Shown piece by piece: positions 17,239-26,928 of a stretch of DNA of 48,376 nt (the stretch's first letter is position 1; each line of letters begins with the position of its first letter). This DNA is from an uncultured Azohydromonas sp. (GTDB lineage: Bacteria > Pseudomonadota > Gammaproteobacteria > Burkholderiales > Burkholderiaceae_C). Made by a program: the position numbers and the translations under genes. The notes below the pieces were generated by a model. It saw nothing but the letters and a program-made list of their open reading frames with translations, made no database searches and had not been told where the DNA came from. The stretch covers positions 1-48,376 of the forward strand of contig NZ_CALAOH010000056.1 of the NCBI RefSeq assembly GCF_937926365.1, read 5' to 3'.

Positions 17239-17733
17239 ATGCCTCATTCCATCGCCACCTGGTCATCCTGGTGGCGCAACGCGCAGACGATGTGGGAGAT
17301 CGCCCAGTCGGCGCCGCAGGTCATCGCGCACCGCAGCACGCGCATGGCGCTGGCGGGGCACATGCCCTCGGCACGCGACCGCAAGGAATTTCACCTCATG
17401 GGCGCGGAGAAGCTGGAAGCCATGGGCGAATCGGCTTTCGCGGTGATGCTGCAGCTGTTGCAGGCGCAGCAAACCGCGACGCTGGCGCTCATGAGCGCAT
17501 GGTGGAAGCCTCAGGCGTGGGTGGACCCCGGCCCCTGGCTGCGCGCGATGCCGGGCGTGACCGCAGCGGGACTCAAGCCCGTGCACAAGCGCGTGACGGC
17601 CAACGCGCAGCGCCTGGCGCGCGTCGGGCTGACACCGGCCGCGGCGGCGATCGTGCCCACGCTGGCCGCGGCAGTGCCGGCCAAGCGCGCCAAGGCGGTG
17701 GTGACGCCGCGGCGCAGGCGGCGCAGCGCCTGA
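17239..17733 (+). CDS. Probable PHA granule-associated phasin
   Basis: A 164-residue protein from the ATG at 17239, which has TAGGAG eight bases upstream. The core, QVIAHRSTRMALAG followed by ARDRKEFHLMGAEKLEAMGES, matches the polyhydroxyalkanoate granule phasins of Comamonadaceae as I remember them. It is helical and amphipathic throughout, with a basic C-terminal tail RRRRRS. Phasins coat storage granules and control their size. The acetoacetyl-CoA reductase of the PHA pathway at the far right of the window supports PHA metabolism in this organism. It is followed by a strong terminator. An alternative is a phasin-like protein not bound to granules. Confidence 0.65.
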   Translation: MPHSIATWSSWWRNAQTMWEIAQSAPQVIAHRSTRMALAGHMPSARDRKEFHLMGAEKLEAMGESAFAVMLQLLQAQQTATLALMSAWWKPQAWVDPGPWLRAMPGVTAAGLKPVHKRVTANAQRLARVGLTPAAAAIVPTLAAAVPAKRAKAVVTPRRRRRSA

Positions 17734-17747
17734 CGCACCACGCCAAT

Positions 17748-17779
17748 GAAAAGAGGCGGCCCGTGGACCGCCTCTTTTT
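17748..17779. terminator. Bidirectional intrinsic terminator between phasin and upp
   Basis: 9-bp perfect stem AAGAGGCGG/CCGCCTCTT (17751-17759 and 17768-17776) with an 8-base loop. TTTTT lies on the right, and GAAAA on the left serves the opposite strand. It lies between convergent genes. Confidence 0.85.
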
Positions 17780-17811
17780 CCTCCTGCTCCCCGTGCAGGC
17801 GCGCCTGGCTG

Positions 17812-18453
17812 TCAGCGCGTCTCCTCGTCCTTGGTGCCGAAGATCTTGTCGCCCGCGTCGCCCAGGCCCGGGATGATGTAGCCCAGGTCGTTGAGGTGCG
17901 AATCGATCGCGGCGGTCCAGCAGCGCACGTCCGGGTGCGCGGCCTGCAGCGCGGCGATGCCTTCGGGCGCGGCCACCAGCACCAGCGCGCGGATGTCCTT
18001 GCAGCCGCGCGACTTGAGCAGGTCGATGGTGGCGATCATCGAGCCGGCGGTGGCGAGCATCGGGTCCACGATCAGCGCGGTGCGCTGGTCCAGGTGGCCG
18101 ACGAACTTCTCGAAGTAGTGCTCGGGCTGCAGCGTCTCGTGGTTGCGCGACAGGCCCACCACGCTGATCTTGGCGTTGGGCACCATGTCCAGCACGCCGT
18201 CGAGCATGCCCAGGCCTGCGCGCAGGATGGGCACCACGGTGACCTTCAGGCCGCTGATCTGGTCCACCTCCACCGGGCCGCTCCAGCAGTCGATGGTGGT
18301 CTTTTCCAGCGGGAAGTCGGCCGTGGCCTCGTAGGCCAGCAGCCGGGCGAGCTCGTGCGTGAGCTCGCGGAATTTCTTGGTGGAGATGCCGGCCTCGCGC
18401 AGCAGGCCGATCTTGTGCTTCACCAGGGGGTGAGTGACGTCGATGATGGGCAT
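17812..18453 (-). CDS. upp: Uracil phosphoribosyltransferase
   Basis: Salvages uracil to UMP using PRPP. It has 213 residues from the ATG at 18451-18453. The PRPP-binding loop DPMLATAGSM is present, with Ala in place of the first Gly of the usual ATGGS. The uracil-binding tail YIIPGLGDAGDKIFGT is intact, so the enzyme should be active. It is convergent with the phasin gene and divergent from the molybdenum oxidoreductase genes across 160 bases. Confidence 0.96.
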   Translation of the reverse strand: MPIIDVTHPLVKHKIGLLREAGISTKKFRELTHELARLLAYEATADFPLEKTTIDCWSGPVEVDQISGLKVTVVPILRAGLGMLDGVLDMVPNAKISVVGLSRNHETLQPEHYFEKFVGHLDQRTALIVDPMLATAGSMIATIDLLKSRGCKDIRALVLVAAPEGIAALQAAHPDVRCWTAAIDSHLNDLGYIIPGLGDAGDKIFGTKDEETR

Positions 18454-18613
18454 GGGCGGAAGTCTAAGTGCTGGCTTACGCAAGGCCGCGAGAGGGCTGA
18501 CGCAGCCCGGGCCAACGCATCGCCCCCGCTGCCTTTGCGGTTCGCGCCCTCGCCTTGCGGGAACAGCCCTTGCCGATCAGCGCGACCGCTTCACGCCTCG
18601 CGCCCCGCCCGCC

Positions 18614-19183
18614 ATGGACCAGCCCGCCATCCCCGCCACGGCCCCGCCGGCCGTGGCCGGAACACCTCGCTGTCGCATCGCCTTCGAGCTCAACGGCCAG
18701 CCCCACGAACTGGAGCTGGAGCCCCGCGTCACGCTGCTCGACGCGCTGCGCGAGCACCTGAAACTCATCGGCACCAAGAAGGGCTGCGACCGCGGACAGT
18801 GCGGCGCCTGCACCGTGCTGGTGGACGGCCGCCGCGTCAACAGCTGCCTGACCCTGGCGGTGATGTGCGAGGGCCGCAGCGTCACCACCGTCGAAGGCCT
18901 GGGCACGCCCGAGGCTCTGCACCCGGTGCAGGCCGCCTTCATCGAGCAGGACGCCTTCCAGTGCGGCTACTGCACCCCCGGGCAGATCTGCTCGACCGTG
19001 GCGCTGCTGGAGGAAGCCCGGGCCGGCCGCGCCAGCGCCGTCACGCCGGACCTCTGCCGCATCGAGGGCCCGCTGAGCGACGCCGAGATCCGCGAGCGCA
19101 TGAGCGGCAACCTCTGCCGCTGCGGCGCCTATCCGAACATCGTGCGCGCGGTGCGGCAGGTGCTGGACTCGAACCCGGGCTGA
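18614..19183 (+). CDS. Aldehyde/xanthine oxidoreductase, 2Fe-2S subunit (PaoA type)
   Basis: Electron-transfer subunit of a molybdenum hydroxylase, with 189 residues. The plant-type [2Fe-2S] site uses Cys58, 63, 66 and 78. The second cluster uses Cys117, 120, 168 and 170 (QCGYC and LCRCG). Unlike E. coli PaoA (YagT), there is no twin-arginine signal peptide at this start, and the in-frame upstream sequence does not offer one, so the complex is predicted to be cytoplasmic. It is first of three genes in the order FeS, FAD, Mo, 12 bases before the next. Confidence 0.9.
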   Translation: MDQPAIPATAPPAVAGTPRCRIAFELNGQPHELELEPRVTLLDALREHLKLIGTKKGCDRGQCGACTVLVDGRRVNSCLTLAVMCEGRSVTTVEGLGTPEALHPVQAAFIEQDAFQCGYCTPGQICSTVALLEEARAGRASAVTPDLCRIEGPLSDAEIRERMSGNLCRCGAYPNIVRAVRQVLDSNPG

Positions 19184-19195
19184 GGAGCGCCGCGC

Positions 19196-20194
<999 letters not shown>

Positions 20195-20218
20195 GCGCAA
20201 CCTCCGCAGGACGACGCC

Positions 20219-22480
20219 ATGGACGCCTCTCCCCTTCCCATGACCGTGACGCCCGCTGCCGACGGCGCACAGGACGGCCGGCTCGGCAGCGGCCTGCCCC
20301 GCGTGGACGGCCCCTTGAAGGTCTGCGGCGAGGCCCGGTACGCGGCCGACTTCGACGCGCCGGGCCTGGCGCACGCAACGATGGTGTTGAGCCGCATCGC
20401 TTGCGGGCGCGTGCGCGCCATCGACGACACGGCCGCCAAACGCGAGCCCGGCGTGCTGCTGGTGATGACGCCCTTCAACGCGCCACGCCTGCCCGAAGGC
20501 GGGCAGGCCGGCATCAAGCCGCCGGCCGGGCGCACGCTGTCGCTGCTGCAGGACGACCGCGTGCACTACGACGGTCAACCCATCGCCGTGGTGGTGGCCA
20601 AGACGCTGGAGGCCTCGCGCCAGGCGGCGCGGCTGCTGAAGATCGAGTACGAGGAAGAGACGCCCGTGCTGGACTTCGAGCAGGCCAAGGCCGAGGCGCA
20701 CCCGCCCAAGGAGGCGCAGGGCCAGCGGCCCGACAGCGCGCGCGGCGTCGCGCAGGCCGGCTGGGCCGCGGCCGCGCACCGGCACGCCGCCACCTACACC
20801 ACGCCGCTGGAGCACCACAACCCGCTGGAGACGCACGCCACGCTGGCCGCGTGGGACGGCGACGAGCTCACGCTCTGGGACGCGACGCAGTACGTGCACG
20901 GCGTGCGGCAGACGGTGGCGCAACGGCTGGGCATCGACGTGGAGAAGGTGCGCGTGGTCAACCCCTTCGTTGGCGGCGCCTTCGGCAGCAAGGGCTCCGC
21001 GTGGTCGCACGTGGTGCTGGCCGCGATGGCGGCTCGCGAAGCGCGGCGGCCGGTGCGGCTGATGGTGGAGCGCACGCAGATGTTCGGGCCCGTGGGCAAC
21101 CGGCCCTTCACCGAGCAGGCGTTCCGGCTCGCCGCGGCACAGGACGGCCGTCTCACGGCGCTGGAGCACCACGTGCACGCCGAGACGGCGCGCATCGAGG
21201 ACTGGATCGAGCCCTCGGCGCTGCTCTCGCGCTTCCTGTACGCCTGCGACAACGTCGCGACCTCGCACCGGCTGGTGCCGCTGAACGTGGGCGTGCCCAC
21301 CTTCCAGCGCGCGCCCGGTGAGGCCACGGGCAGCTTCGCCCTGGAGTCGGCGATGGACGAGCTGGCGCACGCGGCCGGCATCGACCCGCTGGAATTCCGC
21401 CTGCGCAACCACTCGGACTTCGACGCCGAGCGCGGCATGCCCTACTCCAGCAAATCCTTGCGCGAGTGCTACGCGCGCGGGGCGGAGGCTTTCGGCTGGT
21501 CGCGCCGCGAGCCGCGCCCGGGCGTCATGCGCGACGGCGAGGCGCTGGTCGGCTGGGGCATGGCGACGGCCACCTACCCGGCCAAGCGCATGCCCTCGGA
21601 GGCCCAAGCCGCGCTGCTGCCGGACGGCCGGGTGCGGGTGCAGTGCGGCACGCACGACCTGGGCACCGGCACCTGGACGTTGCTGACGCAGGTGGCAGCC
21701 GACACGCTGGGCCTCCCGCCGTCGCGCATCGCAGTGTCCATCGGCGACACGGCGCTGCCGATGGCACCGGTGTCCGGTGGGTCCATGAGCGCCGCCAGCG
21801 CCGGCTCGGCCGTGCACGACGTGTGCGAGGCGCTGCGCACGCGGCTGATCGAGCTGGCGGTGGCGGACGAGGGCTCGCCGCTGCACGGCGCGCCGCACGA
21901 GTTGATCGAACTGCGCGAAGGCCGTCTGTGCCACCGCGAGCAGCCCGGGCGCGGCGAGCCGATCGAGACGCTGGCCGCCCGCCATGCCGAGGACGAGTTG
22001 CAGGTGAAGGTGCGCGCCACGCCGGGACCGGACTCGGAAAAATTCTCCAAGCACTCTTTCGGCGCGGTGTTCGTGGAGGTGCGGGTGGACGCGGAGCTGG
22101 GAGAGATCCGCGTGCCGCGCATCGTGGCGGCCTACGCGGTGGGGCGGCTGCTCAACGCCAAGACCGGGCGCAGCCAATTACTCGGCGGCATCGTGTGGGG
22201 CCTGTCGATGGCACTGCACGAGCACTCGCTGCGCGACCCGCGCTACGGGCGCATCGCCAACGCCAATTTGGGCGAATACCACGTGCCGGTGAATGCCGAC
22301 GTGCCGGACATCGAATTGATCATCGTGCCGGAGGAGGACCCGCATATCGGACCGCTGGGGGCCAAGGGCATCGGCGAAATCGGCATCACCGGCGTGGCCG
22401 GCGCGATGGCGAACGCGGTGTGGCATGCGACGGGCAAGCGAATTCGGAACCTGCCAATCTCGCTGGACGCGCTGCTATAA
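20219..22480 (+). CDS. Aldehyde/xanthine oxidoreductase, molybdopterin subunit (PaoC type)
   Basis: Catalytic subunit binding molybdenum cofactor (probably the cytosine dinucleotide form, as in the PaoC group), with 753 residues. The Mo-domain motif GGAFGSKG and the active-site segment RAPGEATGSFALE are present. The catalytic base is Glu720 in GAKGIGEIGITG. The ATG is preceded by GCAGGAC. The three subunit genes are tightly spaced (12 and 24 bases) and form one operon. A cofactor-maturation chaperone (PaoD/XdhC) is not in the window. It may oxidise aromatic or aliphatic aldehydes to acids; the exact substrate cannot be read from the sequence. Confidence 0.9.
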   Translation: MDASPLPMTVTPAADGAQDGRLGSGLPRVDGPLKVCGEARYAADFDAPGLAHATMVLSRIACGRVRAIDDTAAKREPGVLLVMTPFNAPRLPEGGQAGIKPPAGRTLSLLQDDRVHYDGQPIAVVVAKTLEASRQAARLLKIEYEEETPVLDFEQAKAEAHPPKEAQGQRPDSARGVAQAGWAAAAHRHAATYTTPLEHHNPLETHATLAAWDGDELTLWDATQYVHGVRQTVAQRLGIDVEKVRVVNPFVGGAFGSKGSAWSHVVLAAMAAREARRPVRLMVERTQMFGPVGNRPFTEQAFRLAAAQDGRLTALEHHVHAETARIEDWIEPSALLSRFLYACDNVATSHRLVPLNVGVPTFQRAPGEATGSFALESAMDELAHAAGIDPLEFRLRNHSDFDAERGMPYSSKSLRECYARGAEAFGWSRREPRPGVMRDGEALVGWGMATATYPAKRMPSEAQAALLPDGRVRVQCGTHDLGTGTWTLLTQVAADTLGLPPSRIAVSIGDTALPMAPVSGGSMSAASAGSAVHDVCEALRTRLIELAVADEGSPLHGAPHELIELREGRLCHREQPGRGEPIETLAARHAEDELQVKVRATPGPDSEKFSKHSFGAVFVEVRVDAELGEIRVPRIVAAYAVGRLLNAKTGRSQLLGGIVWGLSMALHEHSLRDPRYGRIANANLGEYHVPVNADVPDIELIIVPEEDPHIGPLGAKGIGEIGITGVAGAMANAVWHATGKRIRNLPISLDALL

Positions 22481-22552
22481 GGAGGCGGACGACCGCATGA
22501 GGCACGCCATCCCCGTGCGGCGGCCCCTACCAAACCAAGCGCGAGGGAGCGG

Positions 22553-23119
22553 ATGAACGAATCGATTCCACACGGCGAAACGCCGGAAATCGTCTGCACC
22601 GGTTCCAGGGTCGTGTACCAGAACCGCTGGATCAAGGTTCGGGAAGACGCCATCGTCCGGGCCGACGGCACGCCCGGTATCTACAGCGTGGTGGAACGGG
22701 CCGATTTCGCGGCGATCGTGGCCATCGAAGCCGGGCAGATTTATCTGGTCGAGCAGTTCAGGTATCCGGTCGGCGGGCGGCATTGGGAATTGCCGCAGGG
22801 CGCCTGGGAAGACGACCCCGGCAAATCGCCGGAGGAAGTGGCCCGCGGCGAATTGCGCGAGGAAACCGGGCTGGTGGCCGGCAAGATGCACCACGCCGGC
22901 TCGATGTTCATCGCCTACGGCCTGTGCACGCAGCGCTGCAACGTCTTCCTGGCAACGGAATTGACGCACCAGGGCCAGCAACTCGATGCCGAAGAAGCCG
23001 GGCTGATATGCCGCCCTTTTCCCCTGCCCGAATTCGAGAACATGCTGCGGGACGGCGTGATCCAGGATGGGGTGACGATGGCAGTGTTCGGGTTGTTGAG
23101 GTTGAAGGGGCTGGTTTGA
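22553..23119 (+). CDS. Nudix hydrolase (ADP-ribose pyrophosphatase-like)
   Basis: Hydrolyses a nucleoside diphosphate linked to another moiety; ADP-ribose-type substrates are likely from the sequence around the box. It has 188 residues. The Nudix region spans about 83-108 and ends GELREETGLV. Compared with the consensus GX5EX7REUXEEXGU, the Arg of REU is Gly and the spacing before it differs, a pattern I recall from other ADP-ribose-type Nudix proteins. The metal-binding EE of REETG is intact. Base composition is less GC-rich than in neighbours. It follows paoC by 72 bases on the same strand and may be transcribed with it. Confidence 0.88.
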   Translation: MNESIPHGETPEIVCTGSRVVYQNRWIKVREDAIVRADGTPGIYSVVERADFAAIVAIEAGQIYLVEQFRYPVGGRHWELPQGAWEDDPGKSPEEVARGELREETGLVAGKMHHAGSMFIAYGLCTQRCNVFLATELTHQGQQLDAEEAGLICRPFPLPEFENMLRDGVIQDGVTMAVFGLLRLKGLV

Positions 23120-23570
23120 TCCAGTCTGGCGCAGCACGGAGAAGCCCGGGCGGTGCCCCATCAGTCCGCCATTCCCGCGAAGGCGGAAACCCAGGAGTCC
23201 CTCAGACCGGCCGCCCACCGCATGGCGGCACGGACTCGACTTGATGTGCTCATTTATCTTTCGTGAACTTTTCACGACGGCACATTTTGAATGGCATCTC
23301 CCGCCTGGCATCCATCGCCGAAATAGCAGTAACACCCAATCATGCCACTGCGCTCCCATTCGCAAGTGCGCCGTGGGCTCGCTGGTCTGCATCAGCAATT
23401 TTCTGGATGACCCCATGCGCCGAAACGACACCTGGGACTGAATGGAGAACATGGACCTTGCCGGGGAAGCACGGGCCGGCGTTGATGACAGCCGGAATTC
23501 ATGTCACTTTGAAAAAGTGCCTCACCATACTCAGTTGACACCAGGCATCGCCACCATTTCAGGAACCCTC
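23120..23570. other. AT-richer intergenic stretch with short repeat and hairpin
   Basis: No gene is supported in these 451 bases, although two frames of 66 and 91 codons are open. It holds a CATTCCCGCGAAGGCGGAAACC element (23170-23191) that resembles the common proteobacterial repeat ATTCCCGCGAAAGCGGGAAT. It also holds a perfect 7-bp inverted repeat TCGTGAA-CTT-TTCACGA (23261-23277). Base composition is clearly lower in GC than in flanking genes, which suggests a transferred or decayed segment. Confidence 0.55.
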
Positions 23571-23798
23571 ATGAAAAACGATCAACTAGAACTCGATATT
23601 GCCGAACAAGTCAAATTCATACTGCTCCCCTATCTTCAGAAATTTCACAACTACCACATTGATGCATCCGTTGGCGAGGTCGAGATCAGAGAGCGGGTCA
23701 ACGGCAAGAAAACATCAAAAACTCTCATTCTGAGAGCCGCAATCGATCATGAGAGCAAGCATATTTTCAATCCAAACACACAACTCCTGAATTCATGA
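23571..23798 (+). CDS. Small orphan protein of unknown function
   Basis: I do not recognise this gene. From the ATG at 23571, with AGGAA five bases upstream, it gives 75 residues. The frame is open further upstream (to 23442), but that part looks unrelated. It is rich in Lys, Glu, Asn and Ile, with codons ending in A or T. This is strikingly unlike the rest of the window and suggests recent acquisition. The protein appears soluble: a helical N-terminal half (DIAEQVKFILLPYLQKF) is followed by strand-like segments (VEIRERVNGKKTSKTLILRAAI). Its neighbours give no clue. Confidence 0.55.
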   Translation: MKNDQLELDIAEQVKFILLPYLQKFHNYHIDASVGEVEIRERVNGKKTSKTLILRAAIDHESKHIFNPNTQLLNS

Positions 23799-23914
23799 GA
23801 TGCCATGGCACTGGCAAGAATCCATACCAACAACCCTTGACCGTTGCGCACTGCGCACCAATCCCTTAATTCACTTGCGCTAAGGTCACCCAAAAGACTC
23901 CCTCGCCTGAACCG

Positions 23915-25249
23915 ATGTCCGATCACCTCCCCGGCCTGCCCACGGCCCAATGGCCGTACCTAGAAATCCTGGTTCGATTGGCGCTGAGCCTGGCCCTGGG
24001 GCTGCTGATCGGGCTGGAGCGCGAGCGCCGCGGCAAGGAGGCGGGACTGCGCACCTTCGGCTTCATCTGCCTGCTGGGCGCGCTGGGCGGCTCGCTGGGC
24101 ACGGCCTTCTCGCTGCTGGTGCTGGGGCTGGTCGGGCTGCTGGTGGTCTTCCTCAACATCCAGACGCTACGCGCCGACGAGGGCACCGAGCTCACGACCT
24201 CGGCGGCCATGCTGGTGACCTGCATGGCGGGCATCCTGTGCGGCCAGGGCCACACCATCTCGCCGGCGGCGGTGATGGTGATCGCCACGGCCCTGCTGGC
24301 CTGGAAGGAGCGCCTGGCGGGCTTCTCCATGGGCCTGACCGAGAGCGAACTGCGATCGGCGCTGCTGCTGGCCATCTTGGCCATCGTCATCTACCCGGCG
24401 CTGCCGCGCGGCGCGGTGGACCCGTGGCACCTGGTGGAGCCGCGCGCGGCCTGGGTGACGGTGATCCTCATCGCGGCCATCGGCTTCGTGAACTACGTGC
24501 TCTGGAAGCTCTACGGCGACCGCGGCACGGAGCTGTCAGGCTTCCTGGGCGGGCTGGTCAACAGCAACTTCACCGTCATCGAGCTGTCCTCGCGCGTGCA
24601 GCAGGCGCCTCAGACCTTCGTCCAGCCGGCGTACCGGGGCATCCTGCTGGCGACCTCGGCCATGCTGCTGCGCAACGCCAGCCTGCTGCTGATCTTCGCG
24701 CCGCTGGTGCTGCTGAGCTCGCTGCCCACCTTCGTGCTGATGCTGTTCATGAGCACGGCGCTGGTGCTGTGGAGCTACCGCCGAGGCCAGGCGCTGCGCC
24801 CGGCCTCGCCCGCGACGCTGAAGCTGGAGCTGCCCTTTTCACTGCCGCAGGCGCTGAAGTACGGCGTGGTGTTCCTGGTGCTGCACGTGCTGGGCGGGCT
24901 GACGCAGCGCCAGTTCGGCAACATGGGCTTCTACACGGTGAGCGTGCTGGGCGGGCTCATGTCCAGCGCCAGCGCCGTGGCGGCCGCGGCCACGCTGGCC
25001 TCGCAGGGCAGCCTGTCGCCCTCGGTCGCGGCGACCGGGGCGGTACTGGCGTCCTTCACCAGCCTGGTGTTCAGCCTGACCTTCGTGCTGCGCACGCGGC
25101 ACGCGCCACTCATCCGCGGCTTGGCGACGGCGATGCTGTGCGTGGCGCTGGCAGGGGTGATGGGCTTGCTGGTGGCCGGGGCCGCGCAGCCGTGGCTGAC
25201 GCAGTGGGCGGCGCAGCTGGCACGGCCGGCGGCCGGGTCGCACCCATAG
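23915..25249 (+). CDS. MgtC/SapB and DUF4010 family membrane protein
   Basis: Integral membrane protein of 444 residues. The N-terminal MgtC-like part carries the family signature GLLIGLERERRGKEAG (about 28-43). A C-terminal DUF4010 region has eight or more hydrophobic segments. Function is unknown; some MgtC-family members take part in magnesium homeostasis or modulate ATP synthase, but that is not established for the DUF4010 type. The gene stands alone, with AT-richer sequence upstream, and is convergent with the sirtuin gene. Confidence 0.85.
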   Translation: MSDHLPGLPTAQWPYLEILVRLALSLALGLLIGLERERRGKEAGLRTFGFICLLGALGGSLGTAFSLLVLGLVGLLVVFLNIQTLRADEGTELTTSAAMLVTCMAGILCGQGHTISPAAVMVIATALLAWKERLAGFSMGLTESELRSALLLAILAIVIYPALPRGAVDPWHLVEPRAAWVTVILIAAIGFVNYVLWKLYGDRGTELSGFLGGLVNSNFTVIELSSRVQQAPQTFVQPAYRGILLATSAMLLRNASLLLIFAPLVLLSSLPTFVLMLFMSTALVLWSYRRGQALRPASPATLKLELPFSLPQALKYGVVFLVLHVLGGLTQRQFGNMGFYTVSVLGGLMSSASAVAAAATLASQGSLSPSVAATGAVLASFTSLVFSLTFVLRTRHAPLIRGLATAMLCVALAGVMGLLVAGAAQPWLTQWAAQLARPAAGSHP

Positions 25250-25316
25250 TTCGGCATCCACGCCAACCAGAGCTGGCAAGCCACGGACATGGGCCAGCCC
25301 AAGACGGCCGCGGGTT

Positions 25317-26075
25317 TCAAACTCCTTCCAACACCCCCGGCAACACCCCCGCCGCCGTCCCCCGCAGGCACACATGCGCCTGGTCGTCGATCGCGCTGGG
25401 CTGCGGGTTGAGGATCGCCACGTGCGCCCCCGCCTCGTGCGCCACCCGCGCCAGCCCGGCAGCGGGCCACACGGCGCCGGAGGTGCCCACCACCAGCATC
25501 ACGTCGCACTCGAAGGCCGCGCGCTCCGCCGCCTCCATCGCCCCTTCGGGCAGCATTTCCCCGAACCACACCACGCCCGGGCGCACCAGGTTGCCGCAGG
25601 ACGGGCACTTCGGCGGACGGCCGGAGACGGCCCTGGAGGTATCCGTCAGGGAAGGCTGGTGCGGGCAGGACTCCAGCCAGCGGTCGAGCAGGATGTCCCC
25701 GTGCAGCCGCAGCACCTCGCGGCTGCCGGCGCGCTGGTGCAGGTCGTCCACGTTCTGCGTCACCAGCGTCAGCCGGCCCGGGTGGCGGCGCTCGTAGTCG
25801 GCCAGCGCCACGTGGCCGGCATTGGGCTGCGCCCGGCGCACGCCCTCGCGCCGCTCGGCGTACCAGTCCCACACCAGCCCCGGATCGGCGCGGAAACCCG
25901 CCTCGCTGGCGAGCTGCATGGGGTCGAACTTCGACCACAAGCCGCTCTGCGCGTCACGGAAGGTGGGAATGCCGCTCTCGGCCGACATGCCCGCCCCCGT
26001 GAGCACGCACACTTTCTGCGCCGCACTCAGGCGCTGGCGCAGGTCGGACACGTCGCGGGCGGTGCGGGCATCCAT
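25317..26075 (-). CDS. NAD-dependent protein deacylase (sirtuin, class III-like)
   Basis: Sir2-family enzyme that removes acyl groups from lysines using NAD+. It has 252 residues from the ATG at 26073-26075. NAD-binding GAGMSAESGIPTFR, TQNVDDLHQRAG (106-117) and the catalytic His125 (RLHGD) are present. Tyr72 and Arg75 form the YxxR motif that marks SIRT5/CobB-type desuccinylases, so negatively charged acyl groups are likely substrates. The zinc site is incomplete: the second CxxC is present (Cys157, Cys160) but the first pair is reduced to Cys137 followed by His139. It lies 17 bases after rlmB and is likely co-transcribed. Confidence 0.92.
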   Translation of the reverse strand: MDARTARDVSDLRQRLSAAQKVCVLTGAGMSAESGIPTFRDAQSGLWSKFDPMQLASEAGFRADPGLVWDWYAERREGVRRAQPNAGHVALADYERRHPGRLTLVTQNVDDLHQRAGSREVLRLHGDILLDRWLESCPHQPSLTDTSRAVSGRPPKCPSCGNLVRPGVVWFGEMLPEGAMEAAERAAFECDVMLVVGTSGAVWPAAGLARVAHEAGAHVAILNPQPSAIDDQAHVCLRGTAAGVLPGVLEGV

Positions 26076-26092
26076 GGAGCGGCTCCCTCGGC

Positions 26093-26830
26093 TCAGGCGC
26101 CGCGCTGGCGCCGCGCCTCGTACAGGCACACGGCGGCAGCCACGGACACGTTCAGGCTCTCGACGGCCCCCTGCATCGGAATGCGGACCAGCTCATCGCA
26201 GGTCTTGCGCGTGAGCTGGCGCATGCCCGGCCCTTCCGCGCCCAGCACCAGCGCCACCGGGCCCTTGAAGTCCATGTCGTAGATGGACTTCTCGGCATCC
26301 TCCGCCGTGCCGACCACCCAGATGTCGCGTTCCTTGAGCTCGTTGAGGCTGCGCGCGAGGTTCGTGACCATCAGGTACGGCACCGTCTCGGCCGCCCCGC
26401 TGGCGACCTTGGCCACCGTGGCATTGAGCCCCACCGCGTGGTCCTTGGGCGCGATCACCGCGTGCGCGCCGGCACCGTCGGCCACGCGCAGGCAGGCGCC
26501 CAGGTTGTGCGGGTCGGTCACGCCGTCGAGCACCAGCAGCAGCGGCGGACCTTCCACCTCGTCGAGCACGTCGTCCAGCGAGTGCTGCTGCGCCAGCGCC
26601 TGCACCCGCGCCACCACGCCCTGGTGCCGGTGCGTGCCGCACAGCTTGGACAGGCGCTCGTCGTCGCTGTCGATCAGCTTGGCGCCCGCCTCCTTGGCAC
26701 GCTCCACGAACTGGCGCATGCGCGCGTCGCGCCGCGTGGCATCGACGTGGATCTCGGTGATGGACTGGGGCGCGGTCTTCAGGCGCACCGTGACGGCATG
26801 GAAGCCGAATAGCAGCTTGGCGGAACTCAT
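26093..26830 (-). CDS. rlmB: 23S rRNA (guanosine-2'-O-)-methyltransferase RlmB
   Basis: SpoU/TrmH-family enzyme that 2'-O-methylates G2251 of 23S rRNA. It has 245 residues. An N-terminal substrate-binding domain is followed by the knotted SPOUT domain with LDGVTDPHNLGACLRVADGA (motif 1), VLGAEGPGM (motif 2) and IPMQGAVESLNVSVAAAV (motif 3). All the usual residues are present (Asn in motif 1, Glu in motif 2, Ser-Leu-Asn in motif 3). It is upstream of the sirtuin gene on the same strand, with a 17-base gap. Confidence 0.96.
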   Translation of the reverse strand: MSSAKLLFGFHAVTVRLKTAPQSITEIHVDATRRDARMRQFVERAKEAGAKLIDSDDERLSKLCGTHRHQGVVARVQALAQQHSLDDVLDEVEGPPLLLVLDGVTDPHNLGACLRVADGAGAHAVIAPKDHAVGLNATVAKVASGAAETVPYLMVTNLARSLNELKERDIWVVGTAEDAEKSIYDMDFKGPVALVLGAEGPGMRQLTRKTCDELVRIPMQGAVESLNVSVAAAVCLYEARRQRGA

Positions 26831-26928
26831 CCGCGGAATTATCGCCGCCGGGGGTCAGGCGCCCCCCGGGCGGAAGTCGCTCGCGCAACCAAGGCCGGGC
26901 TGCGATGGCGGCGCGGCCCGGGCGCAGC

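Noticed and set aside
23241..23538. Two short plus-strand frames (66 and 91 codons) in the AT-richer patch
   Set aside because: They overlap each other in different frames and no convincing ribosome-binding site or protein family was seen.
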